Positions 24,642 to 36,050 of a stretch of 64,000 nucleotides of DNA are shown here, one piece after another. This DNA comes from Monarcha castaneiventris obscurior (Eukaryota > Chordata > Aves > Passeriformes > Monarchidae): positions 9,764,001-9,828,000 of the forward strand of contig JAMPIT010000890.1 in assembly GCA_026261815.1 (NCBI GenBank), read 5' to 3'. The notes beneath the pieces were generated by a model. It was given only the letters and a program-made list of their open reading frames with translations. It was not told the DNA's origin and did not search any database. The position numbers and the translations under genes are program-made. Each line of letters begins with the position of its first letter. The stretch's first letter is position 1.

Positions 24642-27552
24642 AATGGATAAGAAAATATAGCAATTCCCACTTAAATGTTTTCTTTTGGAATAAAAATTGT
24701 GCAATCCAAGCCTAGCTTTTTTTGCCTATGCATCCTTAACTTCAACATCTGCCAAAGAAAATACAGTTTTATTCAGGCTGCAGCCTAGTTTTTCCAGTCT
24801 GTTTACTCTTTTCTTTATTGAAAGTTTTATTAGAAAAATATTTAGCATTTACAGGTTGTGGCTATACATCAAATCCAGGCCTCCAACTAGGAAGGACAGA
24901 TCCTCATACAGAAACCAACAAAGCTTTACTGAAAGTGCCTTACATGGAGCATTCTGGTATACACTAGCACTTCTTTATTATGCCAGAATTTTTTTTCATT
25001 TTGCCCAATATCCATTAAATCAGAGAGAAGCTGTAGTGCCTGCATTTACTAAAATTTGTCAACTTGAGATTTACTTCATTTCAATGGAAGGGGTGGGGCA
25101 GGGAAAATTTATTTGAAACTAGAATTCAGAGGGAAAATTGCAAATTAGCTCCTGGCTGTCAAAATGCTGCAGCCTTTAAAGATGAAATAAGTAAACAGTT
25201 TCAGAGGAAAAAGAAAAAAGATCATAAGAAAATCTGCCATTTTACCTTCTTATTTTTTCCCCTGTTCAATCATTCATATACAGCTCTGCTTATAATCTTC
25301 CTTTTCAGCAAGGACAGATTGTCCTTTTAAAAAGGATACTTCCTCCTACGCTACCACCAGGAAGATAATATTGTGTGTACTCGTCCTGCAAAGAAGGAGG
25401 CTTTTTTTAGGAGCTCAAAATAAACCAGAGATCTGGAAAAGATGAAATTAGGTTTCATTCAGCCTTTCTTTGCTTTTTCTTTTTTAATTAATCTTCTAAT
25501 TTTCTTTTTATTATTTATTTTTATTTTTCACTGCCAGCAGAAACTCAGAGATAAAGGAAAACCAAGCAGATTTCTCTGACATCAAGAGAGGGTCAAATAA
25601 AGGACATTGTGCACCTTGTCAAAGGCACCTGTGCTCAGCAGCCTGAACACAAAATGAGCCAATATCACTTGGCAAATGGTTTCTTTACTGGATTTAGCAA
25701 AAATCCTTTGGCTTTTGCTGCTGCCGTGGCTGTTGTGAATCAGCAATAATGCTGTGCTTCTTTTTTCTGCAGGTTTTGGTTAATTTTATTTTCCTCCTTC
25801 ATGAGGAGGTTTTGAAACAAAAGGTACATCTCTCTCTGCTGCAGCACTATGGAAAAGGTTAACCAATTCTAAGTAAAGTGGTTACCCTTTCAAAGGGTTT
25901 TTCTAACAGAAACAGATTTTTTTTTTTTAAACCTGAAAAACCTAGGGAAAAAATAAGGGAAAAAAAGACCCCCACATTTGTACAGGGAAAACCCTAAACT
26001 AGGAATTTGTCATCAACATCTTAATCTCAGTCGTCTGAACCAAATCAAAGAATACAAAATGAGATTTCTTTTCCTTGTATTAACCCATGTGTGCACTTCT
26101 AAAAACACTTAAAATGGCAGAAAACAACTGTTCCACTATATCCTCACATTCACTGGTGACTCTGCACACTTAGACACACTAGCACACATATCCTATTTTT
26201 TCTCCATAGTACAAACTAGTGAAATTTAAGCAGTGTCATCTGACAAACTTCAGGCCAGCACAGGAGCTGGCTACACTCACACAACAGGTTCAATTTGGCA
26301 CCTCATACTCAGAGAGTCTCTGCATTAATAATGCAACAGTCCTGCAATGACTGGACCAGCTTTTTTCCTCCTTATTGTTTTTAGGATCATTCCCTTGCTT
26401 GTTTCAGATGTCTCTCATGCTTATACTTCACCATCACTCAAGTTGTTTCTTAGGGCACCATCAAGATGTACTTCCAAAACAGGTGACGCATACAGCTTTT
26501 CTTAATATATGCAATGATGATTTCTTTCCCTCGAGAGAAACTTATCCTGTCTAACCTACAATTCCTTATATTGGTTCTGTAAAATAGGAAATATCTGTAA
26601 AACCAAATGAAAACAGTTGTATTTTCCTTCTCTATCCAAAAAACCAGAAATTTGCTGCCATTAAGTACTACCATTTGCTCAGGCTACTTTTTCACATCTT
26701 TTAAAGATTCTTGGGAAGTTACTGCAATCAGAAAAGGGCACCTCAGAACAGCTCCCACTCTGCTCCAGCATCCCAAGGTGCTCGCAGCTCCCATCTTGCA
26801 GAGATGATACAAAGAGAGAACACTTCTGCAGAGGCAGGAGTCTTTGTCCAAGGTCCTAGTGCCTGTTAAGAAGCTTTAATTTGGGAGAGAAAATGGCAGA
26901 GCCCATGAATTTCCCTCCATTCATGCTGATATGACACATTAATTTTCACTTCATCTGCATAAACTCACCGGCACTGCAACTGAGTTCTTATACAACAAGG
27001 AGTAAGTGAGGTCTCCAGATATAAGAAAATAATCAAATTCCTTCCCAGCTGGCAGGTGATTACTGAAAAAGGGAAAGTTTTTAAAGCAGCTGCTAGCCTA
27101 AGCAGGATTTACCTGGTAATACCAATGTATCAGGGCTTATTCAGAAAACCAAAAGTAAGTACTGTCTGCTAAGAATATTATCACCTCCACAATATGCCAG
27201 CACTACTTGCTATTCACAGACCAACAGTTTCTTTCCTCTTTTTATTTCTCAGCACTCATTTTTTAAAATCCCATACCAAATTTAACACACGCATTTTTTT
27301 CATCCAAGTATGAGGATGAAGTTTACTAATAGCTTCACACCAGGCTGTTGAATGCTTCTCAGGGAGAAGAACTGAATATTATTTCTTCATCATTTGTAGC
27401 AGGTTCTGCTATGCTGTGTATTTTCAAGTTAGAATATGAAATCCCATCTTGATTTCTGGATCTGTAATTGATCAACAATATTTTTAGATTAATGTCACTG
27501 CTGCTTTCAGTAAGAGTTGAATTTCACTCCCTCACAATTATATACAAGAACA

Positions 27553-28275
27553 TCTCACAGAGTCTCACAGAATGATCAGGGCTGGAAGAGGCCTCTGGAG
27601 ATCACCTAGTCCAACCTGCTGCTAAAGCAGGTTCAACTACAGCAGGTAGCACAGGATTGTATCCAGGTGGGTTTTGAATATTTCCAGAGAAGGAGACTCC
27701 ACAAACTGCTCCGTCACCCTTGCAGTAAAGTTTTTCCTCATATTCAAATGGAGCTTCCAGTGTTCCAGTTCGTGCTCACCGTCCCTTGTCCTGGGCGCCA
27801 CTAAAAAGAGTCTGGCCCCATCTTCTTGACAGCCACCGTTCTCTTCTCCAGGCTGAACAGGCCCAGCTCCCTCACCCTTTCCTCGTAAGAGATGCTCCAG
27901 TCCCCTCATCGCCCTTGTGGCCTCTGCTGGACCTGCCCCAGGAGCTCCGTGTCTCTCTTGTGCTGAGAGGCCCAGAACTGGACACTGCACTCCCTGTTCC
28001 ACCAAGCAGAGTAGAGGGGAAGGATCACCTGCCTCAACCTGCTGGCCACACTATTCCTCATGCACCCCAGGACACCAGCAGCCTTCTTGACCACAAAGAC
28101 ACTGCTGGCTCATGGACAGCTTGTTGTCCACCAGGACCCACAGGTCCTTCTCCTCAGAGCTGCTCTCCAGCAGGCAGGCCCCCAATCTGTGCTGGAGCCT
28201 GGGGTGGTTCTTGCTGGAGGTGCTGAACCCTGCACTTGTCTTTGTTGAACTTCATTAAGTTCCTCAGCTACCGGA
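27553..28275 (-). mobile_element. CR1 LINE copy, 5'-truncated, minus orientation
   Basis: The longest retroelement in the window. Its 3' terminus is at the left, with two 'tctcacag' 8-mer-like units followed by 'gggctggaagaggcctctgg', the CR1 3' end. Moving right, it passes through the 3' UTR-proximal sequence and about 600 bp of the reverse-transcriptase ORF end, stopping near 28275 ('gttgaacttcattaagttcc' region). CR1 inserts by target-primed reverse transcription and is usually 5'-truncated, as here. A T run of 15 follows at 28303-28317. No clear target duplication is visible, as is usual for CR1. Confidence 0.95.
27640..28275 (-). pseudogene. Broken C-terminal part of the CR1 reverse transcriptase ORF
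   Basis: Minus-strand frames carry recognisable CR1 ORF2 C-terminal motifs. One frame (about 28094 to 27906) has AAGVLGCMRNSVASR, VILPLYSA, VQFWASQHKRDTELL. The next part, in a different frame (27637-28005), has MRGLEHLL and HLNMRKNF. The switch of frame shows at least one indel, and substitutions hit conserved positions, for example the segment after PLYSA. There is no polymerase catalytic core in this piece, so it cannot support retrotransposition. Confidence 0.85.
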
Positions 28276-29652
28276 GAAGTTATTTTTTCTTCAGCCTTTT
28301 TCTTTTTTTTTTTTTTTAACTTTTCATTAGCCTACTTTATCATAAAACAGAAGCCAATGACACACCAAAGATCATCCACAGCAGTTATTTCAACCAGGCC
28401 TGTAAGAAGGACTGTAGGACTGGCAAAAGGCAGCCAGCCACCCAGTGATAAAAAACTGCAGCGTGACCTAAAAGCAGAAAGGTCATTGTTTTGAGCTCTC
28501 CTCTCACCAAATAAAACTTCAATTCCCAGCTTCCCAGCTAGATGCCTGCTTTTCTTCTCTGGTTAGGCTTCTTCTATTATAAAATTCAATTGAACTGAGT
28601 CAGCTTCCATCATTCTCAAGGCATAATTCAGACAGCCTTCTCCTGCTCTGACACAGACCCCATAGAACTTCATTTCCAGTGTGTAGAATTTTCTGACTGA
28701 GAACCCAAGAAACAAAGTTTTGTGACAGTTCAGAATATTTTTATTACTGTGGACTATGTCATAATTGCTGGAAAGAAAACTTATGACATATTCAATCACT
28801 TCATATTTACCACTTCATTTTTTTCAGTCAAAATTATTAAATTCTGCACTGAAATACACAAAAGTTTCTTCACAGACATTCCCCAGATAAAAATAATTTC
28901 ATGAGGAAAATACCATTTCTCACTTTTCCACCTCTGTAGAAGATTCTGAAGGAACAAGTCACCAAATATTTTCAGTAATATTTTTTCATTTAGAGTGAGA
29001 CACATAGCAATACAGGGGAAAAACATAAAAATAGAATACCAATATTTGCCTTCAATGTTTTCTGCTCCAACTGAACAAATAATTTGGTGTTGTCTCTGAT
29101 ACTTTGTGCAGAATCCAAATGAGGCCACTCTGCTTATTGACCACTTGACTATTTGAATGAAGCCAGAGAACAATCTGCATGCTATAACACTCATCTTCCT
29201 GCATGGCTTTAATCAGCACTGAAATATCTGAATTACTTTAGCATTATGTTTGCTTACTGAATTTATCTCCTGAAAATACAATTTTTGTCCATTATATACC
29301 TCATTCATTGTAAATCAAGAATACTCATGTGTTTTATCCTGATGTTATTTCAATTTACACCAGTAAAACAACAGCAGAATTTAGCTAACTAATGGCTGAA
29401 CAGGTCTGCTACTGCATTTGGTGTTACTGGAGGCTTGATAGTGAAGTGTCTTCCTAAAGAAAATTATATGAGCTATGCTTTGCACATTGCACATAGGAAT
29501 GCTGACACTTCCTCACGTCTGCTTCCAGTGTGAATTGTCTGCTTTTTGTGGCTGTTGGACAGTCACAGGTCATTAGCAGAGCCCATACACTGGACACAAT
29601 TTTACTCAGGCTTGAAAGGCCTTCAGATGTGCTCTGTGCGGTAATTTCATTA

Positions 29653-29668
29653 GCTTTATGCATAAAGC
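29653..29668. repeat. 16-bp perfect palindrome
   Basis: gctttatgcataaagc equals its own reverse complement, centred on an ATGCAT core. Could be a dimer-factor site or chance. Confidence 0.9.
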
Positions 29669-31491
29669 CTTAGAAATTTTATTACTGATCTGGAAAAACA
29701 TAAATACAAATTGCAAAACTCAGGGGGTTTACACGTCCAAGCAGGTAGAGCAAGCTGCTAACATTGTTTCATTTTTGGAAATGTTTTACCTCCTCTTTCC
29801 CAAAACTTTCACTCTTCTTTGTATTGAGAGGGCAGCTACTCACTGATGTTACCTACTAATTAAGACTGAACATCTGATATTATAAGGGTTTAACTGAAAC
29901 AAGTTGAAATGAGCTCTCTGGGCTGTCAACCCTCTTGAGACCACAAATTAGTGAGATGCACATCGCATTAAGCTCTCCAGTAGGTCAGCTTTTAAGTAAA
30001 TAAAAGCAAATACACTGTGAAAGAAATAATAGTAAAAGAGACAAAGTGGATTTCTCTTAAAGAGACTACTATTTTCCTACTGATATAAAACCTTGCATAA
30101 TCTCTTGAGAATGTTTTTAAGGATTCTCTTTTTTAAAAGGTCACCAATTCAATGATAAATACATGTGCACACACCCCCATATACTTATAAGTATTTAGAT
30201 GCACGGTTTTAGATTACTTACATCTGTAAAACCTGATTTATGTGAAATTGTTTTGGATTGTTTATACAGCGTGGAATAAAACTTTCCAGTTGGCTAATGG
30301 GAATAAAAAACTAGCCAAAAAACCACAATGTATTTCCTTCTCCTCTCCACCTAACTGAAGGCAGGAGGTAATTCTTTACATTCAGATATTTTCAATCAGA
30401 CTTTTCTCCCTTAATTTAGGAGAAAGCGATTATCATAAGCACCCCCTGGAAACTTAAAGCACCCAAGTTTACTTATGATTCTTCTTGGTGTGCATTACAA
30501 AGAAGAACTGGCACAATTTTAACCAACCCGTCTATTTTGTAGGACTCACCACCTACCACCTGTAATCTACATAATAGAGCATGTAATTTGAGATGTGCAT
30601 TGCTCCTCCCCACATTCATTTCCAGTGAGTCACAGTTCACCTGTTTAGCAATAGCAATTCATCACCCTCTGACAAACAGCACAATGAAACTGCTCTCTGT
30701 GTCTTGTGATGGAAGCCAAACCAAACCAAAAGAAAAAGTCCTGCTCTTAAATTTTGGACTAGACACAGACCCATGTATTACCATCACAAATTCAATTAAC
30801 TTTGCACTGTGATTATTAATGACAGAACAGTGTAATGAGTCAGAATGAAGATAAAATTCCTGTGGTTAAGTGAGTCTTGATGCTGAAATTTCTTTACCAA
30901 ATTAAAGAACTTCTTCCCCAGGCATTTGGGAGTCTCATTAAAAGCCAATTTAAGCCAACGTGAATCTTCCCATTGACAGACATGAGTTTGAATTAGGTCC
31001 TCACTGCATTAAAATTGAAACACGTAGGGGTCAACTTTTAGGAAAAACAATTTCTTAGTACTGGCTTGGTATTGTTCTGTATCTGTTCATGCATCCAGCA
31101 CAGATTTGTGAGTTCATACCAAATAGCTATACACAAATGCATATACAGAAATCGCACTACATATATATGTGTAATAGTCCCACCTGAAGATGTAAATAGT
31201 GATGGTAGATACTTTCTTTTAAAAAGGCCTCAGAGTTCTTTCAAAGCTTCTTAGCTCATAGGCATACTATGAACCATATGCCCTATCCCTTCTTCTGTCT
31301 TATTATTAAGAATCACATGAGTTTTGCTCTTTAATTCCCCACCCATAACTGCATAAATTAATCCAGAGTCTACAGCTCCATAAAGGACATGGTTGCCTCA
31401 ATCCAAACTAATTCTGGGGCACTCTGATGCTCTAATAACAAAGCTGCTTTTCAAATTCAACTGTCAAGACCCGTATAATCCTAGACATCTT

Positions 31492-31537
31492 TAGCTTTTA
31501 TACTGAAACTTTTATAGCTTTTATACTGAAACTTTAC
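31492..31537. repeat. Tandem duplication, 23-bp unit, two copies
   Basis: The block starting tagcttttatactgaaact occurs at 31492-31514 and 31515-31537, nearly identical (the last bases differ). Head-to-tail slippage duplication. Confidence 0.95.
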
Positions 31538-31649
31538 AGGTTCTAGAGTACTTGTGGCTTCCCAAATGACTATTTCTCATTTCCTAGGAGGCTAGAAAGG
31601 ATGCAGCCACCTCCTCTTTGTGCAACTACTAAACTTTTCCTTGAAAACA

Positions 31650-31735
31650 TATATATGCGTGTTTGTGCATATCTATCATATGTACATATATATTTACATG
31701 TATATACATGTAAAATAAAATTGAATTTTAAGACA
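31650..31735. repeat. AT-rich patch with a 22-bp perfect palindrome (31693-31714)
   Basis: Alternating TATA/CATA sequence. The core at 31693-31714 reads tttacatgtat followed by its exact reverse complement, so it can extrude as a cruciform. Further 'atgtacatat' half-palindromes lie to the left. Probably a decayed (TA)/(CATA) simple repeat. Confidence 0.85.
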
Positions 31736-33404
31736 CTGTGCAAGACTGCACAGGACTATTTAGCCTAAATTAAATCTTAATTTGGAGGCTCCTTGATTCA
31801 AGATCCTGCTCTAAGTGCTGCTACATATAAAAAAAATAAAAGTCACTCAGATGTTGAAACAGGAATAAATGTCTTTCTCTCACATGTTTCAGTAGTTACA
31901 GACCAGGATTATCCACTAGATTGCAGGCATTGTCCTTCTTTGTCTTATTTACCCTGAATCGAAGGGAGCAGATTCAAACCAAAATTGGAGTCATTCCCAT
32001 TCCTACCCCCGTGCCAATACCCTACTGGAAATTATGCAAAGGCTTCTAAGGAGAGAAGACCAAGCAACGCAGCAAACTACCAGAGGAAGTGATGACAAAA
32101 TGATAAATTCAGATCAAGACCCAATATCTTTCTGTAAGACAATCTTCAGCAAAAAAACCCAATATATTTTAGGCAGACTCAAGTTAGGTGCATGAAAAAC
32201 ATAGCTGGCTACCTGAAAGAGGCAAAACTGAGCCACACAGCCCCAGGAGTACCTTTTGCTGTTAAATTGTATGACCTATAGCAGGTAGCATGCGTGTTTA
32301 CCTAGATGCAGTCAAATCTGTGTTGTTTCTAAGATCACTTTCTATCTTTATTGCAAAGTTCTTTTAAAAATCCAAATAACTAGATGAGTTTTTCTGGACT
32401 GTATCCTCAGATAATCATACCAGATGATCTCATAGGTCCCCTTTGGTTTAAAATTTCATGCACTGGCTCTTAGTTTTATCTGCCAAAGACATTTTTTATG
32501 CTCTAAGGATTTTTCCAAAGATAGATGAAAGCTGAACATTTGTTATCTAGCTGTTTCCTTACAAATGGCACAGCCAACTTCCTGCTTCCATGAATGACAT
32601 TACAAATGGAAATTTCAACTGATCAGAGAAAGGCATCTGAAAAAAGAGACACATTTCCAATATTCTGAGATTATTTTCAGAAGTTCATTTAAACTAGAGG
32701 TGCTTCTGGTTTAGCTATATATCTCCTCCTAATGGCAAGCAAACAGCTAAAACCTCTTCCCTCAAGCTGACAATATGCTCTTGCTTCCCCAGACACAAGA
32801 CAACTATTTGACTGAAGCCAGTAGACTGTAATCTGCTATTGAAATTATAGTCAAAGACAGAGCGACACCAGCTTTGTCTCATAAAAGAGATTTTTACAGC
32901 TCCCTTGGAGCCCAGTCCATTACACATATTTCACATTTGCACTAAAATTCATAGCCCTTGGAAGAGTTTGGATTCAGTTGTCATCCTAAGTATTTGGATC
33001 TGACTTGGAATAGCTGAAAGAGAATATGCTAGCCCTTTGGTGATGTAAATAAAAATACAAGAGTAAAAGAATCTTCTCTTCTTCCTTTCTTTCTAAAATT
33101 ATTCTCCACCCTTACAGTACAATACACATCTTACTTGAATATTATCATATACTATAACTGAAACTCGAGAAATGTTAGTAAATTCTATTCAAAGACTGCA
33201 TAAATATTCTGAAAAATTAGAAAGAAGAATCCACAGAAGTAACTACTTGATTCATTTTTTCTACCAGTTACAGAAAGCAGTGAATAGAGGGGAGACCAAT
33301 AGAAAATTCAGTCTGTCAAATTACTCTTGCTGGGTTACTTGAAAATAATGTAGAGCTCTCAATATAATCTCAAAGATTCTGACATACCAATATTAAGATG
33401 AGAA

Positions 33405-33476
33405 AAACAACAAAAAAGAAGAAAAAAAAAAACTAAAACAAAAAACCAACCAAACAAAAAAAAACCACCTCATTTC
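33405..33476. repeat. A/C-rich low-complexity tract
   Basis: Poly-A interrupted by aac/aaacc blocks, resembling the 13.8-kb tract. No sign of a nearby retroelement body. Confidence 0.85.
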
Positions 33477-34418
33477 AACCAAGAGACCAAGGTGATCCAA
33501 AGTTCTGTTACCCAAGGTTGATAAGAGTTAAATTTTGCCTGATAGAAGCATATCCACATTCCAAATATATTTTCATACTTCACTTCTTTTTCATTCCACT
33601 TGCATTGTGATTAAAAATCAAATGTAATATGATTAACAACTCATTAAAATCGTGCCCTAAACAAGATCCACCTGGATCAGAAATTTTTCTGCAGATAAAA
33701 CACGAGTTGAAGAATTTTCCTGACTCCAGTATTCTTTCAGGATATGTGCATGACCAAATGCACAACTTTCTTGTTTGGGTTAGGGCTACAGAAACACCAT
33801 AAATCCAGAACCTTTTGAATCTAAATGTTACAGTTTAAAGTATAGCTTTGGAACTCAAAGCTGTATTATTTTACCTCAGGGGTTGTTGCCACATAAGCTT
33901 TCTTTATCTGAACAGAAACAGAAAAGCTTCAGATTTATAAAAAGCTTCCAGCCTGTTCTGTGAAGATTTCTAACCCAATTTTGTAGCTCTAACATATCAT
34001 AAGATTATACTCAACTCTGCATGGCAGACGAGAGGAAAGCTGTAGTCCCTTTAAGACCTTGGGGATGAAGAGGGGTGTCCTGATAACACTAAAGTATATA
34101 TTTTCTGGCTTCTAGGAGTATTTGAAAGGCTAGAAAAAGGCTCCTAGGCCTAGCTAAACATTAGATAATTTTCCTAACACTTAGATGCTTATCAAAAAAA
34201 CAAACTGGCGAAATAGCTATTAGAAGCCACTTGTTTTCTTCTTGTGAAGGACTAAGACAGTAGTGCAGCCTAGACTAATACAACCATTTGAGAATGAACA
34301 AGTTGAACTCCACACTCCCAGGCTCTGTTGCTTTAATTACAACTTTTCAAACAAACCAGTTCTAAACCAGCATATACAGCACGCATAGAAAGGTGGTTTG
34401 AGTCAGCTGCTGCTAAGG

Positions 34419-34457
34419 AAATTATTCCTTATTGAATAATTAATAAAAATTTAATAT
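34419..34457 (+). repeat. 39-bp dispersed direct repeat, copy 1
   Basis: Starts aaattattccttattgaata and ends ttaatat. It matches 34949-34987 with two mismatches. See copy 2. Confidence 0.9.
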
Positions 34458-34948
34458 CATGTGCACCTATAGAAAAGAAAAGGTAAAAAGTATAATAGTG
34501 AAAGAAAAATGACAGTGGTAGCAGGCAAATAAGAGTGTCAGAAATGTGAGATGCACTTTAGTGACATTGATGAGACAGAAGAACACAGAAGCTGAGTGAC
34601 CAGAACCAAAGCCAGCCCAGAGCCATCAGGGATGGGGGAGCTTTTTGTTTGTATTTCTGTTTAGAGGGTGACCTGTCTGCCAGGTACCTCCCTTGTCCCA
34701 TAGCTTCCTGGTTCAGTGTTGCCTTCCTCCTCTGGTCCCTGGAGACCCCATGTGAAAATACTGTGAGGAGTGTGGTAGAACACCCTGAACATCTCTCTCT
34801 CTCTCAGTATTTCTGTTGGGACTCTCTCAGTAAATTCAGAGGTTTGATTTCCAAATATCTTCTAAACCAAGAGGTGCAGCCTGCTTATAACCAAGCAAGT
34901 CAACTAGAAAAAAGCACACACAGTGCTATAAAAAATGTGAACCTTTTC

Positions 34949-34987
34949 AAATTATTCCTTATTAAATAATTTATAAAAATTTAATAT
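34949..34987 (+). repeat. 39-bp dispersed direct repeat, copy 2
   Basis: 37 of 39 bases match copy 1, 530 bp upstream. A shared 'ttctaaacca' also lies upstream of both copies (34360 and 34860). The pair may be what is left of a roughly 500-530 bp tandem duplication, or may flank an inserted segment. The intervening DNA is GC-richer than its surroundings and holds an open frame of 106 codons (34649-34969) without recognised motifs. Confidence 0.9.
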
Positions 34988-35734
34988 TTAATTGCTTTTT
35001 TTTAAGAATTTAACAGGAAAGTTACAGAAATTATAATGGTCCACCTAGCAGCAAGAATGTGTTAATTTTCTTAGCAGGTATATCCCACTAATGGAATATT
35101 TTCACAGCATTACCATATCAGCATGTTAATACTATTTGCAGAATTCAATAAGAGTTAATGAGAACAATAATTATTTGAAAGTGAACGTTGCTTTGGGCTT
35201 TATTATTCCTTTCTCGTAATGTTGAGTTCTTTGTTTTGGACTCTGTAATGGTAAACTGACTACCTCACCAAGTAATTGAATTTCTCTTATTACACACACA
35301 CACAGCCCCCATAAAGAGCATGTGATGCAGCCAGGACTCAGACAATGCTTTTCTCCTCCTTGCTGGATCATTCAAATTCTTTGTGGGAATAAGTCAGATC
35401 CTACTTACAAAACCACTACTGAAACTCAGTGCAGTGTCCACAAATACTGGTAGATATTTTTCATTTTCAAGGGGGTTCTGTAATCAAGATTATTTGTCCC
35501 ATTGACCACATATTTAAGCAGACTAAAGTCTTACAGAATTAATTAGCAAAAATAATCCCATTAAGTCTTGAACTTAATAATAAACTGGTACAGCATTAAC
35601 ATTTTGGTCATTAAAGTTATTTAATTAAATTTAACCTAGCTCTTGAATTATTATAACTGCAGTAAACTAACTACCCACATTGCTTTGTCCCTCCCTCCGT
35701 CTCCCACCAGGAGAAAGGACAAGAAAGAGGTGAA
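34988..35734. other. Unique non-coding DNA with a short (AC)6 run
   Basis: (AC)6 at about 35292-35304. Otherwise nothing recognised. Confidence 0.6.
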
Positions 35735-36050
35735 AGAGGGAGGGAGGGAAGGAAGGAGGGAAGGAAGGAGGGAAGGAAGGAGGGAAGGAAGGAAGGAAGG
35801 AAGGAAGGAAGGAAGGAAGGAAGGAAGGAAGGAAGGAAGGAAGGAAGGAAGGAAGGAAGGAAGGAAGGAAGGAAGGAAGGAAGGAAGGAAGGAAGGAAGG
35901 AAGGAAGGAAGGAAGGAAGGAAGGAATGAAGGAAGGAAGGAAGGAAGTAAGGAAGGAAGGAAGGAAGGAAGGAAGGAAGGAAGGAAGGAAGGAAGGAAGG
36001 AAGGAAGGAAGGAAGGAAGGAAGGAAGGAAGGAAGGAAGGAAGGAAGGAA
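35735..36050 (+). repeat. (GGAA)n polypurine microsatellite, about 315 bp
   Basis: Starts with a mixed GGGA/GGAA zone that includes a 12-bp higher-order unit (ggagggaaggaa) three times. It then runs as pure GGAA from about 35777 to 35926, is interrupted at 35927 (G to T, giving GGAATGAA) and 35948 (GGAAGTAA), and runs pure again to 36050. One strand is all purine, so it can form triplex DNA. GGAA is also the ETS-factor core. The apparent 165-codon frame encoding repeated KEGR is an artefact of the repeat. Confidence 0.98.

Larger units (their letters stand above)
21362..27552. other. Unique non-coding DNA with a few unassigned open stretches
   Basis: No gene recognised. The 22.0-23.4 kb part is slightly richer in open frames and is annotated separately. 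The 139-codon frame at 24697-25116 is a hydrophobic, low-complexity translation of AT-rich DNA. A T run lies near 25918-25930. A short candidate-conserved patch is at about 25680-25760. Confidence 0.55.
28276..34418. other. Unique non-coding DNA
   Basis: About 6 kb without recognised genes or transposons. The 132-codon minus frame at 28796-29194 has no known motif. Small duplications, palindromes and an A-rich tract inside this region are listed separately. Confidence 0.6.

Noticed and set aside
24697..25116. 139-codon hydrophobic plus-strand frame
   Set aside because: Phe/Leu/Ser-rich composition is what T-rich DNA gives. No membrane-protein family pattern seen.
27786..28226. 146-codon plus-strand frame
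   Set aside because: Antisense shadow of the CR1 reverse-transcriptase tail, which is on the minus strand.
28796..29194. 132-codon minus-strand frame starting MSVIACRLFSG
   Set aside because: AT-driven composition, no known motif, no splice signals at useful positions.
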